Shown here piece after piece: positions 9,298 to 16,982 of a stretch of 64,000 nucleotides of DNA (its first letter is position 1; every line of letters starts with the position of its first letter). The notes beneath the pieces were generated by a model that ran no database searches, was not told where the DNA came from, and saw only the letters and a list, made by a program, of their open reading frames with translations. A program made the translations under genes and the position numbers. The DNA comes from JAEXZL01 sp049943125 (GTDB taxonomy: Bacteria > Bacillota > Clostridia > Clostridiales > Clostridiaceae): the NCBI RefSeq assembly GCF_049943125.1, contig NZ_CP188040.1, forward strand, positions 868,001 to 932,000, in the 5' to 3' direction.

Positions 9298-10407
9298 CTA
9301 TATTGAATTATTTTTAGCACAGTCAATGCTCTTCTTTAGTATCTTTATAACAGTATCAGCACCACTTCTCATGGGGTTAATTCTTACCATGGTTTTCTCT
9401 AAGGCCTTGTCTGCAGCCTTAAAGGTTCCAGAAACCCTATAAAACATTGGTACAAATTCATACCTGGACTCTGCGCCTACAGGATTTGGTGCTGCACCGA
9501 AGGCTTCTGCAGCCTTTATTACCTCTTCCGCTATCTCTTCTTCAAGCTGAACTAGAAGAACCTTTGATTGGGCATTGGCTATAAAGGCCTTTTTAACTCC
9601 TTTTAATTCACCAGAATTAAGCCTATTTACCAGCTCCTCACTGACTCCAGCGGAAATAGCAAGACTTACAGGAGCATATATAAGTCCCCTTATAACCTCC
9701 ATGGCCTCATGTCCCTGAACCTGGCTACCCCCTGAGTAGTTAAGAGCAGCTATTTTATCGATATTCTCTTTATTTCCTACAAGAATTCCTACTCCCTCAG
9801 GACCCAGGAGCTTAAAGGAGGAAAAGGCTGATAAATCCGCACCTAGCTCTACTCCAATTTTTCTCACCTTCATAGCAGCATAGTTATCATCTGTTAATAC
9901 GGGAAGCTCTGGTCTCAAGGTTTTTATAGTGCTTATTACCTGATCCATGGTATAGCTATCCTCTATCTTTTGCCTTGTATACTGTACAATAGCTCCTTTA
10001 ACATCTGGATTTTCCAGAAGAACTTCTTTTATCTTGGAGGTATCATTAAAATCTGCAAAGATAGGTTCGAAGCCCATGGAGCTTAAGGTTACCTCAGTAG
10101 TTGGATATATTGGAGCATCATGAAGGAGTACCCTATCACCAGGCTTTAAGAAGCTCATGAGACCCCAGCGTATTGCACCAGTGCCTGCACCTCTTAATAA
10201 AATGGCTGCTTCAGCATTGAACAGCTTTGCTATAACCTTCTCAACCTTTAGAGTGTAGGTAGGCTTGTTCAGTCCTCTTACAACTCCTAGGTCTCCCAGG
10301 GCTAGGACCTCGCTACCCTTAAAAACATCTGTTATTATATCTATGAGCTTAAACTGCAGCTCCTTAGCTTCATCTATAGTCATGGACTCAAGAGGATAGG
10401 TTTTCAT
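9298..10407 (-). CDS. yhfS: PLP-dependent aminotransferase-fold protein YhfS
   Basis: About 369 residues from the ATG at 10407 (AAAGGGAG 7 bases upstream; the frame is open up to 10437 without a ribosome site). Fold-type I PLP enzyme of the Cys/Met metabolism or aminotransferase V kind. The glycine-rich cofactor loop is ILLRGAGTGAIRWG, the Asp pairing with the pyridine N is in VLTDDNYAAM, and the Schiff-base lysine is in SAFSSFKLLGPEGVGI. Two PLP enzymes side by side with a phosphomutase and a metallohydrolase suggest catabolism of an amino-sugar-like or amino-acid-like compound (inference). Confidence 0.85.
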   Translation of the reverse strand: MKTYPLESMTIDEAKELQFKLIDIITDVFKGSEVLALGDLGVVRGLNKPTYTLKVEKVIAKLFNAEAAILLRGAGTGAIRWGLMSFLKPGDRVLLHDAPIYPTTEVTLSSMGFEPIFADFNDTSKIKEVLLENPDVKGAIVQYTRQKIEDSYTMDQVISTIKTLRPELPVLTDDNYAAMKVRKIGVELGADLSAFSSFKLLGPEGVGILVGNKENIDKIAALNYSGGSQVQGHEAMEVIRGLIYAPVSLAISAGVSEELVNRLNSGELKGVKKAFIANAQSKVLLVQLEEEIAEEVIKAAEAFGAAPNPVGAESRYEFVPMFYRVSGTFKAADKALEKTMVRINPMRSGADTVIKILKKSIDCAKNNSI

Positions 10408-10509
10408 ATAATACTCCCTTTCACATTGTTTTTTCACCTAAGAATTCATCATATATTTCTATAAATTTCCATTTATAAATCATTAGTAATATTCTATATT
10501 AAAGATTTT

Positions 10510-11385
10510 TTATTTTACAATTCTTCGTATATTTTTATCTGTCATATTCTCAATAGCTTTATGGGAAACCCCAACTTCTCTAAGAGCAGGAAGGAAGGTA
10601 TCTAAAAGATAAGCATACCCAGGACCTCCACGGTGTTTAAAGGCTGACTTTCTTGTTATATCCATGGATAGAAGCACCTTTTCGCTAAGACCCCTTCTAT
10701 CAATTTCCTTTAGCATATCTATTCTAAGGCCATCAGGCTGATAATTTTCTTTTCCAATAGTGTCAAAAGCAACATTGACACCCTTATCAATAATTCTAAG
10801 TATATAATCTAAGCTTCCACTAAGATCCACGTGGCTTATTATTACTCTATCTAAATCCACCTGGTATTCCTTGAAGATTTCAATCTGTTCTAAGGCCATG
10901 GTTCCCAAGGTGGTATGGGTTATAATTGGAGCTCCTGTTTCTATGTGAGCTCTGCAGGAGGCATTAAATATCTTCCTCTCTATTGGTGTTATCTCATCCT
11001 TGCTGGAGCCAATCTCTCCAATGATGGAGGCTTTACTTTCACTTCCTTCAATTCCTACTTCAAGCTCTTCTATCATGAGCTCTGCTAGCTCTTTTTCATT
11101 TAAGGAGTATCCCTCTGGTGGTAAAAAAGGCTCTTTGTAGAAGCCAGTGGCAAAGAGTATATTAAGGCCAGACTTCTCTGCCATTTTCTCCATGTAAGGG
11201 ACATCTCTTCCCATTCCTCTGTTTGTTAGCTCTATTATATTTCCTACACCCTTGCTTTTAAGCTCTATAAATTCTGCCAGGGTATCCTGGAAGCAGTCTA
11301 ATCTGCAATCCTCATTTTTCTTTACTCCTGATAGGTCAATTGCTACATGCTCATGGCTATAGGTCATTCCTTCCTTAAGGTTCAT
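10510..11385 (-). CDS. php: Phosphotriesterase homology protein (Php/YhfV-like)
   Basis: 291 residues, TIM-barrel binuclear metallohydrolase. Metal ligands visible: HxH in YSHEHVAI (His11, His13), Glu in IIGEIGSS, His in PIITHTTLG and VIISHVDLS, and the catalytic Asp in LLSMDIT. This matches the PTE/Php family, in which Glu replaces the carbamylated Lys of true phosphotriesterases. E. coli Php has no known physiological substrate; lactonase-type activity is seen in relatives. GAAAGGAG ribosome site. Separated from yhfT by about 140 bases that contain a strong hairpin. Confidence 0.88.
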   Translation of the reverse strand: MNLKEGMTYSHEHVAIDLSGVKKNEDCRLDCFQDTLAEFIELKSKGVGNIIELTNRGMGRDVPYMEKMAEKSGLNILFATGFYKEPFLPPEGYSLNEKELAELMIEELEVGIEGSESKASIIGEIGSSKDEITPIERKIFNASCRAHIETGAPIITHTTLGTMALEQIEIFKEYQVDLDRVIISHVDLSGSLDYILRIIDKGVNVAFDTIGKENYQPDGLRIDMLKEIDRRGLSEKVLLSMDITRKSAFKHRGGPGYAYLLDTFLPALREVGVSHKAIENMTDKNIRRIVK

Positions 11386-11494
11386 TTGATACTCTCCTTT
11401 CCAAGTGTTTTTTAAGTTTATTGCTATATATCTTATAAAAGTAATGCTTCTGAAATTACTCCGTGTCCATTTTACAGAAAAAAATTAAATGATA

Positions 11495-11516
11495 TGGGAG
11501 GTGAAAACACCTCCCA
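11495..11516 (-). terminator. Strong hairpin between yhfT and php
   Basis: TGGGAGGTG pairs perfectly with CACCTCCCA over a 4-base loop. On the minus strand it is followed only by a mixed AT tail, with a T run about 15 bases on. It may be a partial terminator or an mRNA-stabilising end that lowers expression of php-S-X-W relative to Y-U-T. Confidence 0.55.
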
Positions 11517-11528
11517 AAAATTTTCCCC

Positions 11529-12818
11529 TTAAACTGCTGGAGGAATATAAAGCTTTAATAGATAAAGGATATTGATTATAACTCCTACAGCAATTGCTCC
11601 TACAGGACCTACTGCCATATCAACGATTGGCTTCTTAGATACCTTATTAAGTACATAGACACCTATTACTATGAAGAATCCGAGCTTGTCTGCCATAGCG
11701 TATGCAGAAAGCATACCACCAACTAATAGAGCAATCTCTAACACCTTAGTCATGGCTGTTCTTATATTGTCTCCAGCCTTCTTAAGTCCTGGGAACTTAT
11801 CCATTCCTCTAGCTATAACATCTAAAAGAAGTATCTCTACAGCCATCACTGCCGCTCCAGCAATAAAGGCAAGGATAGGATTACCTATAAGTAGTCCAGT
11901 AACAAATACAAAGGTCATTCCTGCAGGGGCATAAACTCCTGTGGTTATAGCAGTAGTTGCTACTAGAGGAATAAATCCTATGGATCTAGCAAAAGCAGTC
12001 ATTGCTGCTTCTACATTTTTTCCTTCACTTAAAAGATTAAGGGATATTGGATCTCCAGCTACCATGGCTAAGCTTGTAGCTGCAGATATAAGACCACCCA
12101 TAACTACTAATATAGGAAGGTTTTTCTTTATCTTAGAAACTCTTTCACTAAATATTGAGGTTAAATCTACCTTAGGTGCATTAGGATCAGCTTTTTCTCT
12201 CATGGCAAATATTATAAGAATTATCATTCCTGCTAAAAGCGCCATTCCATCAGCATTTAAGGTAATTTTTGCATCTCCAAGAGTTATTATTCCATAGTAC
12301 TGAACAATCTGTCTTACTATGAAGGACAGGAATAAGGTGATGCCTCCCTTGAGTACTCCAAACTGATAAGCCACAACAAGAGCAGGGAATACAGCAAAGG
12401 CTGAGTTTATAGGATCTCCTACCTTACCGAGATTACCTAAGAAGTTTACAGGAAGCTTTGCAAATAAGTTCACTACAAAATCAAGGCCAATTACAAGACC
12501 AAGACCATAAAGAGCGCCCACTATTCCAGCTATGATAACGCCCTTGGTACCTTTAGGGGACCAGGTTCCTATGATATCCGTTCCTAATAGAACGCTGTGA
12601 ATAAGGATGATGCTTGCTGCTATGGATACAGGAATACCGTAACCAATAACAAGACCAAAGCTTAAAGCAAAGGATGTAGCTGCTAAGGCTTTTTTATCCA
12701 TTCTACCCTCTAAATATTCAGGTATTATTGGTCTTAAGCCATCATTGAATACAGCTAATCCTAAATTTGAGAGAATAGCTGCTAGTGCTCCAAGGAGCGT
12801 AATAACTACATAATTCAT
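11529..12818 (-). CDS. yhfT: Multi-pass membrane transporter YhfT
   Basis: 429 residues with 10-12 hydrophobic segments throughout (for example ITLLGALAAILSNLGLAVFN at the N-terminus and VAVGVIINILYLLKLYI at the C-terminus) and a soluble loop near residues 210-225. It is the YhfT family, thought to be the permease of this cluster. AGGAGGAAAACA ribosome site. It lies next to yhfU, which is always its partner in yhf clusters as far as I know. The substrate is unknown; co-location with two PLP enzymes suggests an amine-containing solute (inference). Confidence 0.83.
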   Translation of the reverse strand: MNYVVITLLGALAAILSNLGLAVFNDGLRPIIPEYLEGRMDKKALAATSFALSFGLVIGYGIPVSIAASIILIHSVLLGTDIIGTWSPKGTKGVIIAGIVGALYGLGLVIGLDFVVNLFAKLPVNFLGNLGKVGDPINSAFAVFPALVVAYQFGVLKGGITLFLSFIVRQIVQYYGIITLGDAKITLNADGMALLAGMIILIIFAMREKADPNAPKVDLTSIFSERVSKIKKNLPILVVMGGLISAATSLAMVAGDPISLNLLSEGKNVEAAMTAFARSIGFIPLVATTAITTGVYAPAGMTFVFVTGLLIGNPILAFIAGAAVMAVEILLLDVIARGMDKFPGLKKAGDNIRTAMTKVLEIALLVGGMLSAYAMADKLGFFIVIGVYVLNKVSKKPIVDMAVGPVGAIAVGVIINILYLLKLYIPPAV

Positions 12819-12849
12819 TGTTTTCCTCCTAAATTTTTATAGTTTTTTG

Positions 12850-13212
12850 TTACCCTTTTAATATTTTATTTATTATTACAGGGATTACCTTATCAGCATG
12901 CTGAGGTGTAAAGCCAAAAGCCTTCTTGCCCGCTTCTACTTCCTTTTCTATCTCCTCATCACTTTTAATCTTTCCAGGCATTGATACTGTAGCACAGCTG
13001 CTCATACCTAAAAGAGCTATAGCCATGGCCAACGCTCCGCCTCCACCGGTATTGCAGGCTCCTAAATAATAATCAGCCTGTCCACCTTTTATTGCCATGG
13101 AAGCCTGAATATCATCCATAACGGTTACAGAACCCTTATCCTGAAGAACCTCTCTTGCAATAGTCGCCACTCTATCCTTATCAATCTGTCCACCCACTAC
13201 TATCCTTACCAT
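12850..13212 (-). CDS. yhfU: Small soluble protein YhfU (DUF2620 type)
   Basis: 120 residues from the ATG at 13212 (GGAGGG 7 bases upstream; an upstream in-frame ATG at 13227 overlaps that site). Alpha/beta protein with a glycine-rich centre (ACNTGGGGALAMAIALLG). The size and beta-alpha start MVRIVVGG recall PTS EIIB-like or regulatory subunits, though the usual EIIB phospho-Cys position is not evident. Paired with the membrane protein YhfT, so it may be a cytoplasmic transporter subunit (inference). Confidence 0.78.
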   Translation of the reverse strand: MVRIVVGGQIDKDRVATIAREVLQDKGSVTVMDDIQASMAIKGGQADYYLGACNTGGGGALAMAIALLGMSSCATVSMPGKIKSDEEIEKEVEAGKKAFGFTPQHADKVIPVIINKILKG

Positions 13213-13267
13213 AATCTTTCCCTCCATTTAATTAATTTTTATGTATTTACCTTTTACAAACTAACCC

Positions 13268-13621
13268 TTATGCTGCTCGAAGAGTACAAAGATGAAGTAT
13301 GATGAATTCTTTTTCCTCTTCAGGTAATTCTATTTCTAGCTCGTCTTCCATTGCCTTTATAAGAAGCTTACTGCTCTCGTAATAATTTTCTGCTCTCAGC
13401 TGAAGAACCATCTCTTCTTCCATTGGGTTTACAGTCTCACCTCTTTTAACCCTCATCAGCGCTGCTGACATATGAGTAATGAGCATGGCCCCATTTGCTT
13501 CTAAGAGCTCAATGCCCCATTTATCTTTAATTATCACAGGTACCCTTAAAAGCTTTTCATAGGTTTCCTGATCAATTTGTCCTCCATCTTTTAATAACCC
13601 AAGCCTAAAACTTAAATCCAT
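13268..13621 (-). CDS. yhfY: PRD-domain-like protein YhfY
   Basis: 117 residues, all helical, resembling a single PTS regulation domain. A His in MLITHMSAAL and a second near the end (IILHLCTLRAA) correspond to PRD-type positions. There is no DNA-binding domain. First gene of the structural operon, with GGGAGG ahead of the ATG and a palindromic operator immediately upstream (13636-13659). If the histidines are phosphorylatable it would link the cluster to PTS status, but this is inference. Confidence 0.75.
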   Translation of the reverse strand: MDLSFRLGLLKDGGQIDQETYEKLLRVPVIIKDKWGIELLEANGAMLITHMSAALMRVKRGETVNPMEEEMVLQLRAENYYESSKLLIKAMEDELEIELPEEEKEFIILHLCTLRAA

Positions 13622-13635
13622 ATATACCTCCCAGT

Positions 13636-13659
13636 GAATGTACGAAATTTTGTATATTA
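13636..13659. promoter_or_regulatory. Palindromic operator in front of yhfY (site 2)
   Basis: GAATGTAC, 8 bases, then GTATATTA. It matches the site ahead of yhfZ at 21 of 24 positions, including the spacer core AAATTTT. It lies between yhfZ and the yhfY ribosome site, as expected for an operator governing the yhfY-U-T-php-S-X-W transcript. Confidence 0.75.
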
Positions 13660-13689
13660 ATGATAAAAAATTTATTGCTCTATAAAATA

Positions 13690-14622
13690 CTAATAATTAG
13701 GTATAATTTCACCCTTAACAACCATTGCCTGAAGCCTTAACACTTCTTCTCTAGCTAGGAATCTTCTTAAAAGCTGATTTAAAGAGCAGCTTTCTTTTCT
13801 CACCACCACCACAGCATTAGTATCCTTCCAGTGGAAAGCCTCACTGTTTATATTCTTAAAGGTGAGACTTGAGCTTTTTTCTATAAGGTCGTCCTTATTC
13901 CAAACGGCAGCGTCAATCCTGCCTTTTTCCATGGCGTCGAAGATCTGAGAATATATAAGTGGGACAAGCTCTACTTTTTTGTTTAATGTGAGATATTCTG
14001 TTAAGCTAGCCTGATCAATAGATGAGTAATCTATTCCTACCCTCATACCATCTGTGATTTCCATCTTAGGACCAGAAAACATCACTATATGCTCGCTTAC
14101 ATAAGTCCTATCACCAAACTCGCAGAGGATTTCAATTTCTGCTTCCTTATTAATATAATATTCCGCTGCCAGCTTAGAAATAACAGCAAAATCATACCTT
14201 TCCTCTAAAAGAGCTTCAACTCTCTTTGCAGCCCCTCTCATAAAGGCAAGTCCTGCAGATACTCCAGAGGTATTTAAGGTATTGTATATCCCTGTGGCAA
14301 GACCCTCATAGGCTTTTGAATAAGGCAGAGGCATAACTCCCAGAAGAGTTTTAATATCTGCAATTTCCATGAGCTTTTTGTAGTCAATAGTACTGATAAA
14401 GGTTCCTAAATGCCCTCGTGCTTCTAATGAAACTGCTCCATACTCCTGAAGGAGCTTAATAGCGTTTTGAACGGTTCCTCTTCCAGTACCATAATCCTCT
14501 GAAAGCTGAGCCACGGTATTGATTCTGTCTCCTTCTTCTTTAGAAAGAAAATCAACGGCCATAATCGTTGCCATATAACCATTTTTTTGCATAAGCTTAC
14601 TTTTTACATCCATATTTATCAC
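13690..14622 (-). CDS. yhfZ: YhfZ-type transcriptional regulator
   Basis: 310 residues. A winged-helix GntR-like N-terminus (about 20-75: VAQLSEDYGTGRGTVQNAIK, LLQEYGAVSLEARG) is followed by a periplasmic-binding-protein-like effector domain (about 95-305, type 2 fold as in LysR). The start is uncertain: GTG at 14622 or ATG at 14613, neither with a clear ribosome site. It heads the minus-strand yhf genes. Palindromes before it and before yhfY suggest autoregulation plus control of the operon by the cluster's own substrate or a metabolite. Confidence 0.83.
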   Translation of the reverse strand: MINMDVKSKLMQKNGYMATIMAVDFLSKEEGDRINTVAQLSEDYGTGRGTVQNAIKLLQEYGAVSLEARGHLGTFISTIDYKKLMEIADIKTLLGVMPLPYSKAYEGLATGIYNTLNTSGVSAGLAFMRGAAKRVEALLEERYDFAVISKLAAEYYINKEAEIEILCEFGDRTYVSEHIVMFSGPKMEITDGMRVGIDYSSIDQASLTEYLTLNKKVELVPLIYSQIFDAMEKGRIDAAVWNKDDLIEKSSSLTFKNINSEAFHWKDTNAVVVVRKESCSLNQLLRRFLAREEVLRLQAMVVKGEIIPNY

Positions 14623-14641
14623 TACATTTCTATAAACTTGG

Positions 14642-14665
14642 GAATATACTAAATTTTGTATATTC
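14642..14665. promoter_or_regulatory. Palindromic operator in front of yhfZ (site 1)
   Basis: A perfect inverted repeat: GAATATAC (14642-14649), 8-base spacer, GTATATTC (14658-14665). It lies 20-43 bases upstream of the yhfZ start and has a close copy at 13636-13659. Confidence 0.78.
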
Positions 14666-14718
14666 GATTTAATTATATATTAACATATATAGTAAATGAT
14701 TTCAACACTATTGTAAAT

Positions 14719-14763
14719 AATAACTCATGTGACAGGCACCTGAGTTATTTAAGGTGCCTGTCA
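14719..14763. repeat. Variant of the dispersed repeat with two mutually exclusive hairpins
   Basis: AATAACTCA (14719-14727) pairs with TGAGTTATT (14741-14749). Alternatively, TGACAGGCACCT (14730-14741) pairs perfectly with AGGTGCCTGTCA (14752-14763). The two stems share bases, so only one can form. The sequence is built from the same words (AACTCATGTG, GACAGGCAC, GTGCCTGTCA) as the 30-bp dispersed repeat. Confidence 0.7.
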
Positions 14764-14765
14764 TC

Positions 14766-14806
14766 TGCAAAAAGCTCCTTACCGCCTATTTGGGAGTAAG
14801 GAGCTT
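14766..14806 (-). terminator. Intrinsic terminator of the 18.6-14.9 kb transcript
   Basis: AAGCTCCTTAC (14772-14782) pairs with GTAAGGAGCTT (14796-14806), an 11-bp perfect stem. On the minus strand the stem is followed by five T. It lies downstream of the small ORF at 14865. Confidence 0.8.
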
Positions 14807-14864
14807 CCTATTTACTTTCACATTTATGCTTGTAGATATTCTATTAAAGTAGGGTTCAGATGCC

Positions 14865-15035
14865 TCACTGGTCTTTTGGTTTGCGAGCAAAGAACCAAAA
14901 AAAATTAAACATAGTATATATGATGAATAAAATTAAAAGACCACTAATATTAAATAAATTGAAGGTACTAAGAAAAAAACTACATATAAAGATTACCACA
15001 CAAAGTGCAACATAATACTTTGTATCTCGCTTCAT
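14865..15035 (-). CDS. Small two-TM membrane protein
   Basis: 56 residues, found by reading the minus strand. A very strong ribosome site (AGGAGG, 7 bases before ATG) supports it. A charged start MKRDTKYY is followed by two hydrophobic stretches (about 8-25 and 30-49) and a basic end ARKPKDQ. No family recognised. It follows the MacB-type permease gene and is ended by the terminator at 14766-14806. It could be a small accessory subunit of the ABC system or an independent stress peptide. Confidence 0.6.
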   Translation of the reverse strand: MKRDTKYYVALCVVIFICSFFLSTFNLFNISGLLILFIIYTMFNFFWFFARKPKDQ

Positions 15036-15074
15036 ACACAACCTCCTGATCTTATTTATTGTTGTAAGCCTTGA

Positions 15075-15104
15075 AATAAGTCATAACTCATGTGCCTGTC
15101 ACCA
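15075..15104. repeat. Dispersed 30-bp repeat, copy 1
   Basis: AATAAGTCATAACTCATGTG followed by CCTGTCACCA. It begins 4 bases beyond the stop codon of the MacB-type permease gene (minus strand), so here it is in the 3' untranslated region. Confidence 0.9.
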
Positions 15105-15108
15105 ACCA

Positions 15109-16311
15109 TCACTTTAGTATATCCACCGTGTTCTGATTGGAAGCAGCCTTTGCCGGCAAATAGCTAGAAGCGATACCAATGGCAATGGAAACACCTGCTG
15201 CCATGAGGATAGTTGATAAACTAGGCTTTACTTCTAATTTTAAGAAGTAGGATATTATAACTGCCACTAACACTCCAAGGATATATCCTATGAAGCCGCC
15301 CATAAGAGTTATGATTATCCCTTCAAATAAGAATTCTCTTTTTATGTCTTTCTTTTTTGCTCCGAGGGCTCTTTTTATGCCGATTTCTAAATTTCTTTCT
15401 GATACTGAGGTATAAATCATGTTCATAACCCCAATGCCTGCTATGAATAATGATATTCCTGCAACTACAGCTATAAAGGTTGTTATGGTATTTATCACAT
15501 ATCCTAACATTTTAACAATACCAGTGCTGTCATAAATCTCATAGGTACCTGAAGCTTTTTGGGCACCACCTTGATTTAAGGTTTCTTCTATATCTTTTGT
15601 GGACTCCTTCACATCAGCATTCTCACCTAGTGTAATCTGGATTCCGTAAATCAATTCACCAGTGCTATTATATTGCTCATAGGTTTTTTTGGGGATTTGA
15701 ATGCTTGTTGGCAGGGTAAAAAGGTTCATTTCATCTTCATCTGCAGAAGGGACTATACCAATTATTTCATATTTTATATTCTCAATTGTGATGATACTGC
15801 CAAGATAATCATCTATAATAGCCTCCTCAGGGAAGATTGATTCATTTACCACCGCTACATTCTTCAGTCTATCATTATCAACCTTAGCTATATTTCTTCC
15901 AATTATATTCTTGTAGCTTGTCTCTTCGGAACTTCCCAGCATCCCCTGTACTTGAGTCCCTCTTATGTCTCCGGTGATGAAATCTCCTATGGCTTGGTCA
16001 TCATAAATAAATTCAATGGAGTCTACATAATCCTTATGCTTTAATATATCTATATCACCATTATCAAAATATGACTCATTAATACTGCTTAAGTCCTCAC
16101 TATCAGGAATAAAGGTCACATTTAAAACTACCTTTCCTTCACTCTCTCCAGTAAAGCTTTCAATGGTATCCCTTTTATATGCTTCTCCTAAAGCGACAAT
16201 AGTTATAACCGCTGCTATTCCTATTATTATCCCAAGCATAGTTAGCACTGATCTATTTAAATTTCTTTTTAGGTTTCTTAAGGCAGATGAAATTAAGGTT
16301 CTTAAGGTCAT
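15109..16311 (-). CDS. MacB/FtsX-type ABC transporter permease
   Basis: 400 residues. A TM helix at 19-40 (LTMLGIIIGIAAVITIVALG) is followed by a large extracytoplasmic MacB-core domain (about 45-270) and three C-terminal TM helices (about 275-300, 325-350, 365-390), the standard 4-TM FtsX layout. Conserved GIGVMNMIYTSVSERNLEIG motif at the second TM/cytoplasmic loop. The start overlaps the ATPase gene by 4 bases. In Firmicutes such trios export antimicrobial peptides or lipoprotein-like substrates; no cognate bacteriocin is visible. Confidence 0.9.
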   Translation of the reverse strand: MTLRTLISSALRNLKRNLNRSVLTMLGIIIGIAAVITIVALGEAYKRDTIESFTGESEGKVVLNVTFIPDSEDLSSINESYFDNGDIDILKHKDYVDSIEFIYDDQAIGDFITGDIRGTQVQGMLGSSEETSYKNIIGRNIAKVDNDRLKNVAVVNESIFPEEAIIDDYLGSIITIENIKYEIIGIVPSADEDEMNLFTLPTSIQIPKKTYEQYNSTGELIYGIQITLGENADVKESTKDIEETLNQGGAQKASGTYEIYDSTGIVKMLGYVINTITTFIAVVAGISLFIAGIGVMNMIYTSVSERNLEIGIKRALGAKKKDIKREFLFEGIIITLMGGFIGYILGVLVAVIISYFLKLEVKPSLSTILMAAGVSIAIGIASSYLPAKAASNQNTVDILK

Positions 16312-16979
16312 ACAGCATCCTCCTTAAGCTCACCATCAAAGATATTTACTATTCTTTTAGCTTCCTTAGCAACATCCTTATCATGGGTAATAACTATTAT
16401 AGTAATTCCCTCTTTATTTAACTCCTGAAACAAATTCATTATATCCTTAGAGGTATGACTGTCTAAAGCCCCTGTAGGCTCATCGGCAATTATTATATCT
16501 GGATTGTTCACTAGAGCTCTTATTATTGCTACTCTCTGCTGCTGTCCACCAGATAGCTCTGATACATATTTATTAGTTTTAGATTCTAAATCTACCCTTC
16601 TAAGCAGGCTCAAGGCTCTTTCTTGACATTGCTTTTTTGAGGCCCCTTTATAAAGCATTGGTAGGTATATATTCTCTTTTATTGTTAGTGTTTTTATTAA
16701 GTTGAAGTTTTGAAAAACAAAGCCTATCTTATTATTTCTTATAGTGCTTAACTGATCATCGTTTAGGGTTCTTACGTTCTTCCCATCAAAGAAATATTCT
16801 CCCTGAAAATTATTATCTAATAACCCTAAAATTTTTATCATTGTGGACTTACCTGATCCAGAGGGTCCCATAACAGCTATGAATTCGCCTTTTTTAATTT
16901 CTAAATCAACATCCCTTAAGGCATGAATTTTTTCATCTCCGGTAATATAATACTTATTTATTCCCTGTAATGATATCAT
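16308..16979 (-). CDS. ABC transporter ATP-binding protein (LolD/MacB type)
   Basis: 223 residues. Walker A GPSGSGKST (about 37-45), Q-loop FVFQNFNLI, signature LSGGQQQR, Walker B IIIADEPTGALD and the switch His in VITHD are all intact. GAAGGAG ribosome site. It powers the permease encoded by the next gene; the membrane fusion protein ends 4 bases upstream. This is a complete mechanotransmission-type exporter. Confidence 0.93.
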   Translation of the reverse strand: MISLQGINKYYITGDEKIHALRDVDLEIKKGEFIAVMGPSGSGKSTMIKILGLLDNNFQGEYFFDGKNVRTLNDDQLSTIRNNKIGFVFQNFNLIKTLTIKENIYLPMLYKGASKKQCQERALSLLRRVDLESKTNKYVSELSGGQQQRVAIIRALVNNPDIIIADEPTGALDSHTSKDIMNLFQELNKEGITIIVITHDKDVAKEAKRIVNIFDGELKEDAV

Positions 16980-16982
16980 AGC

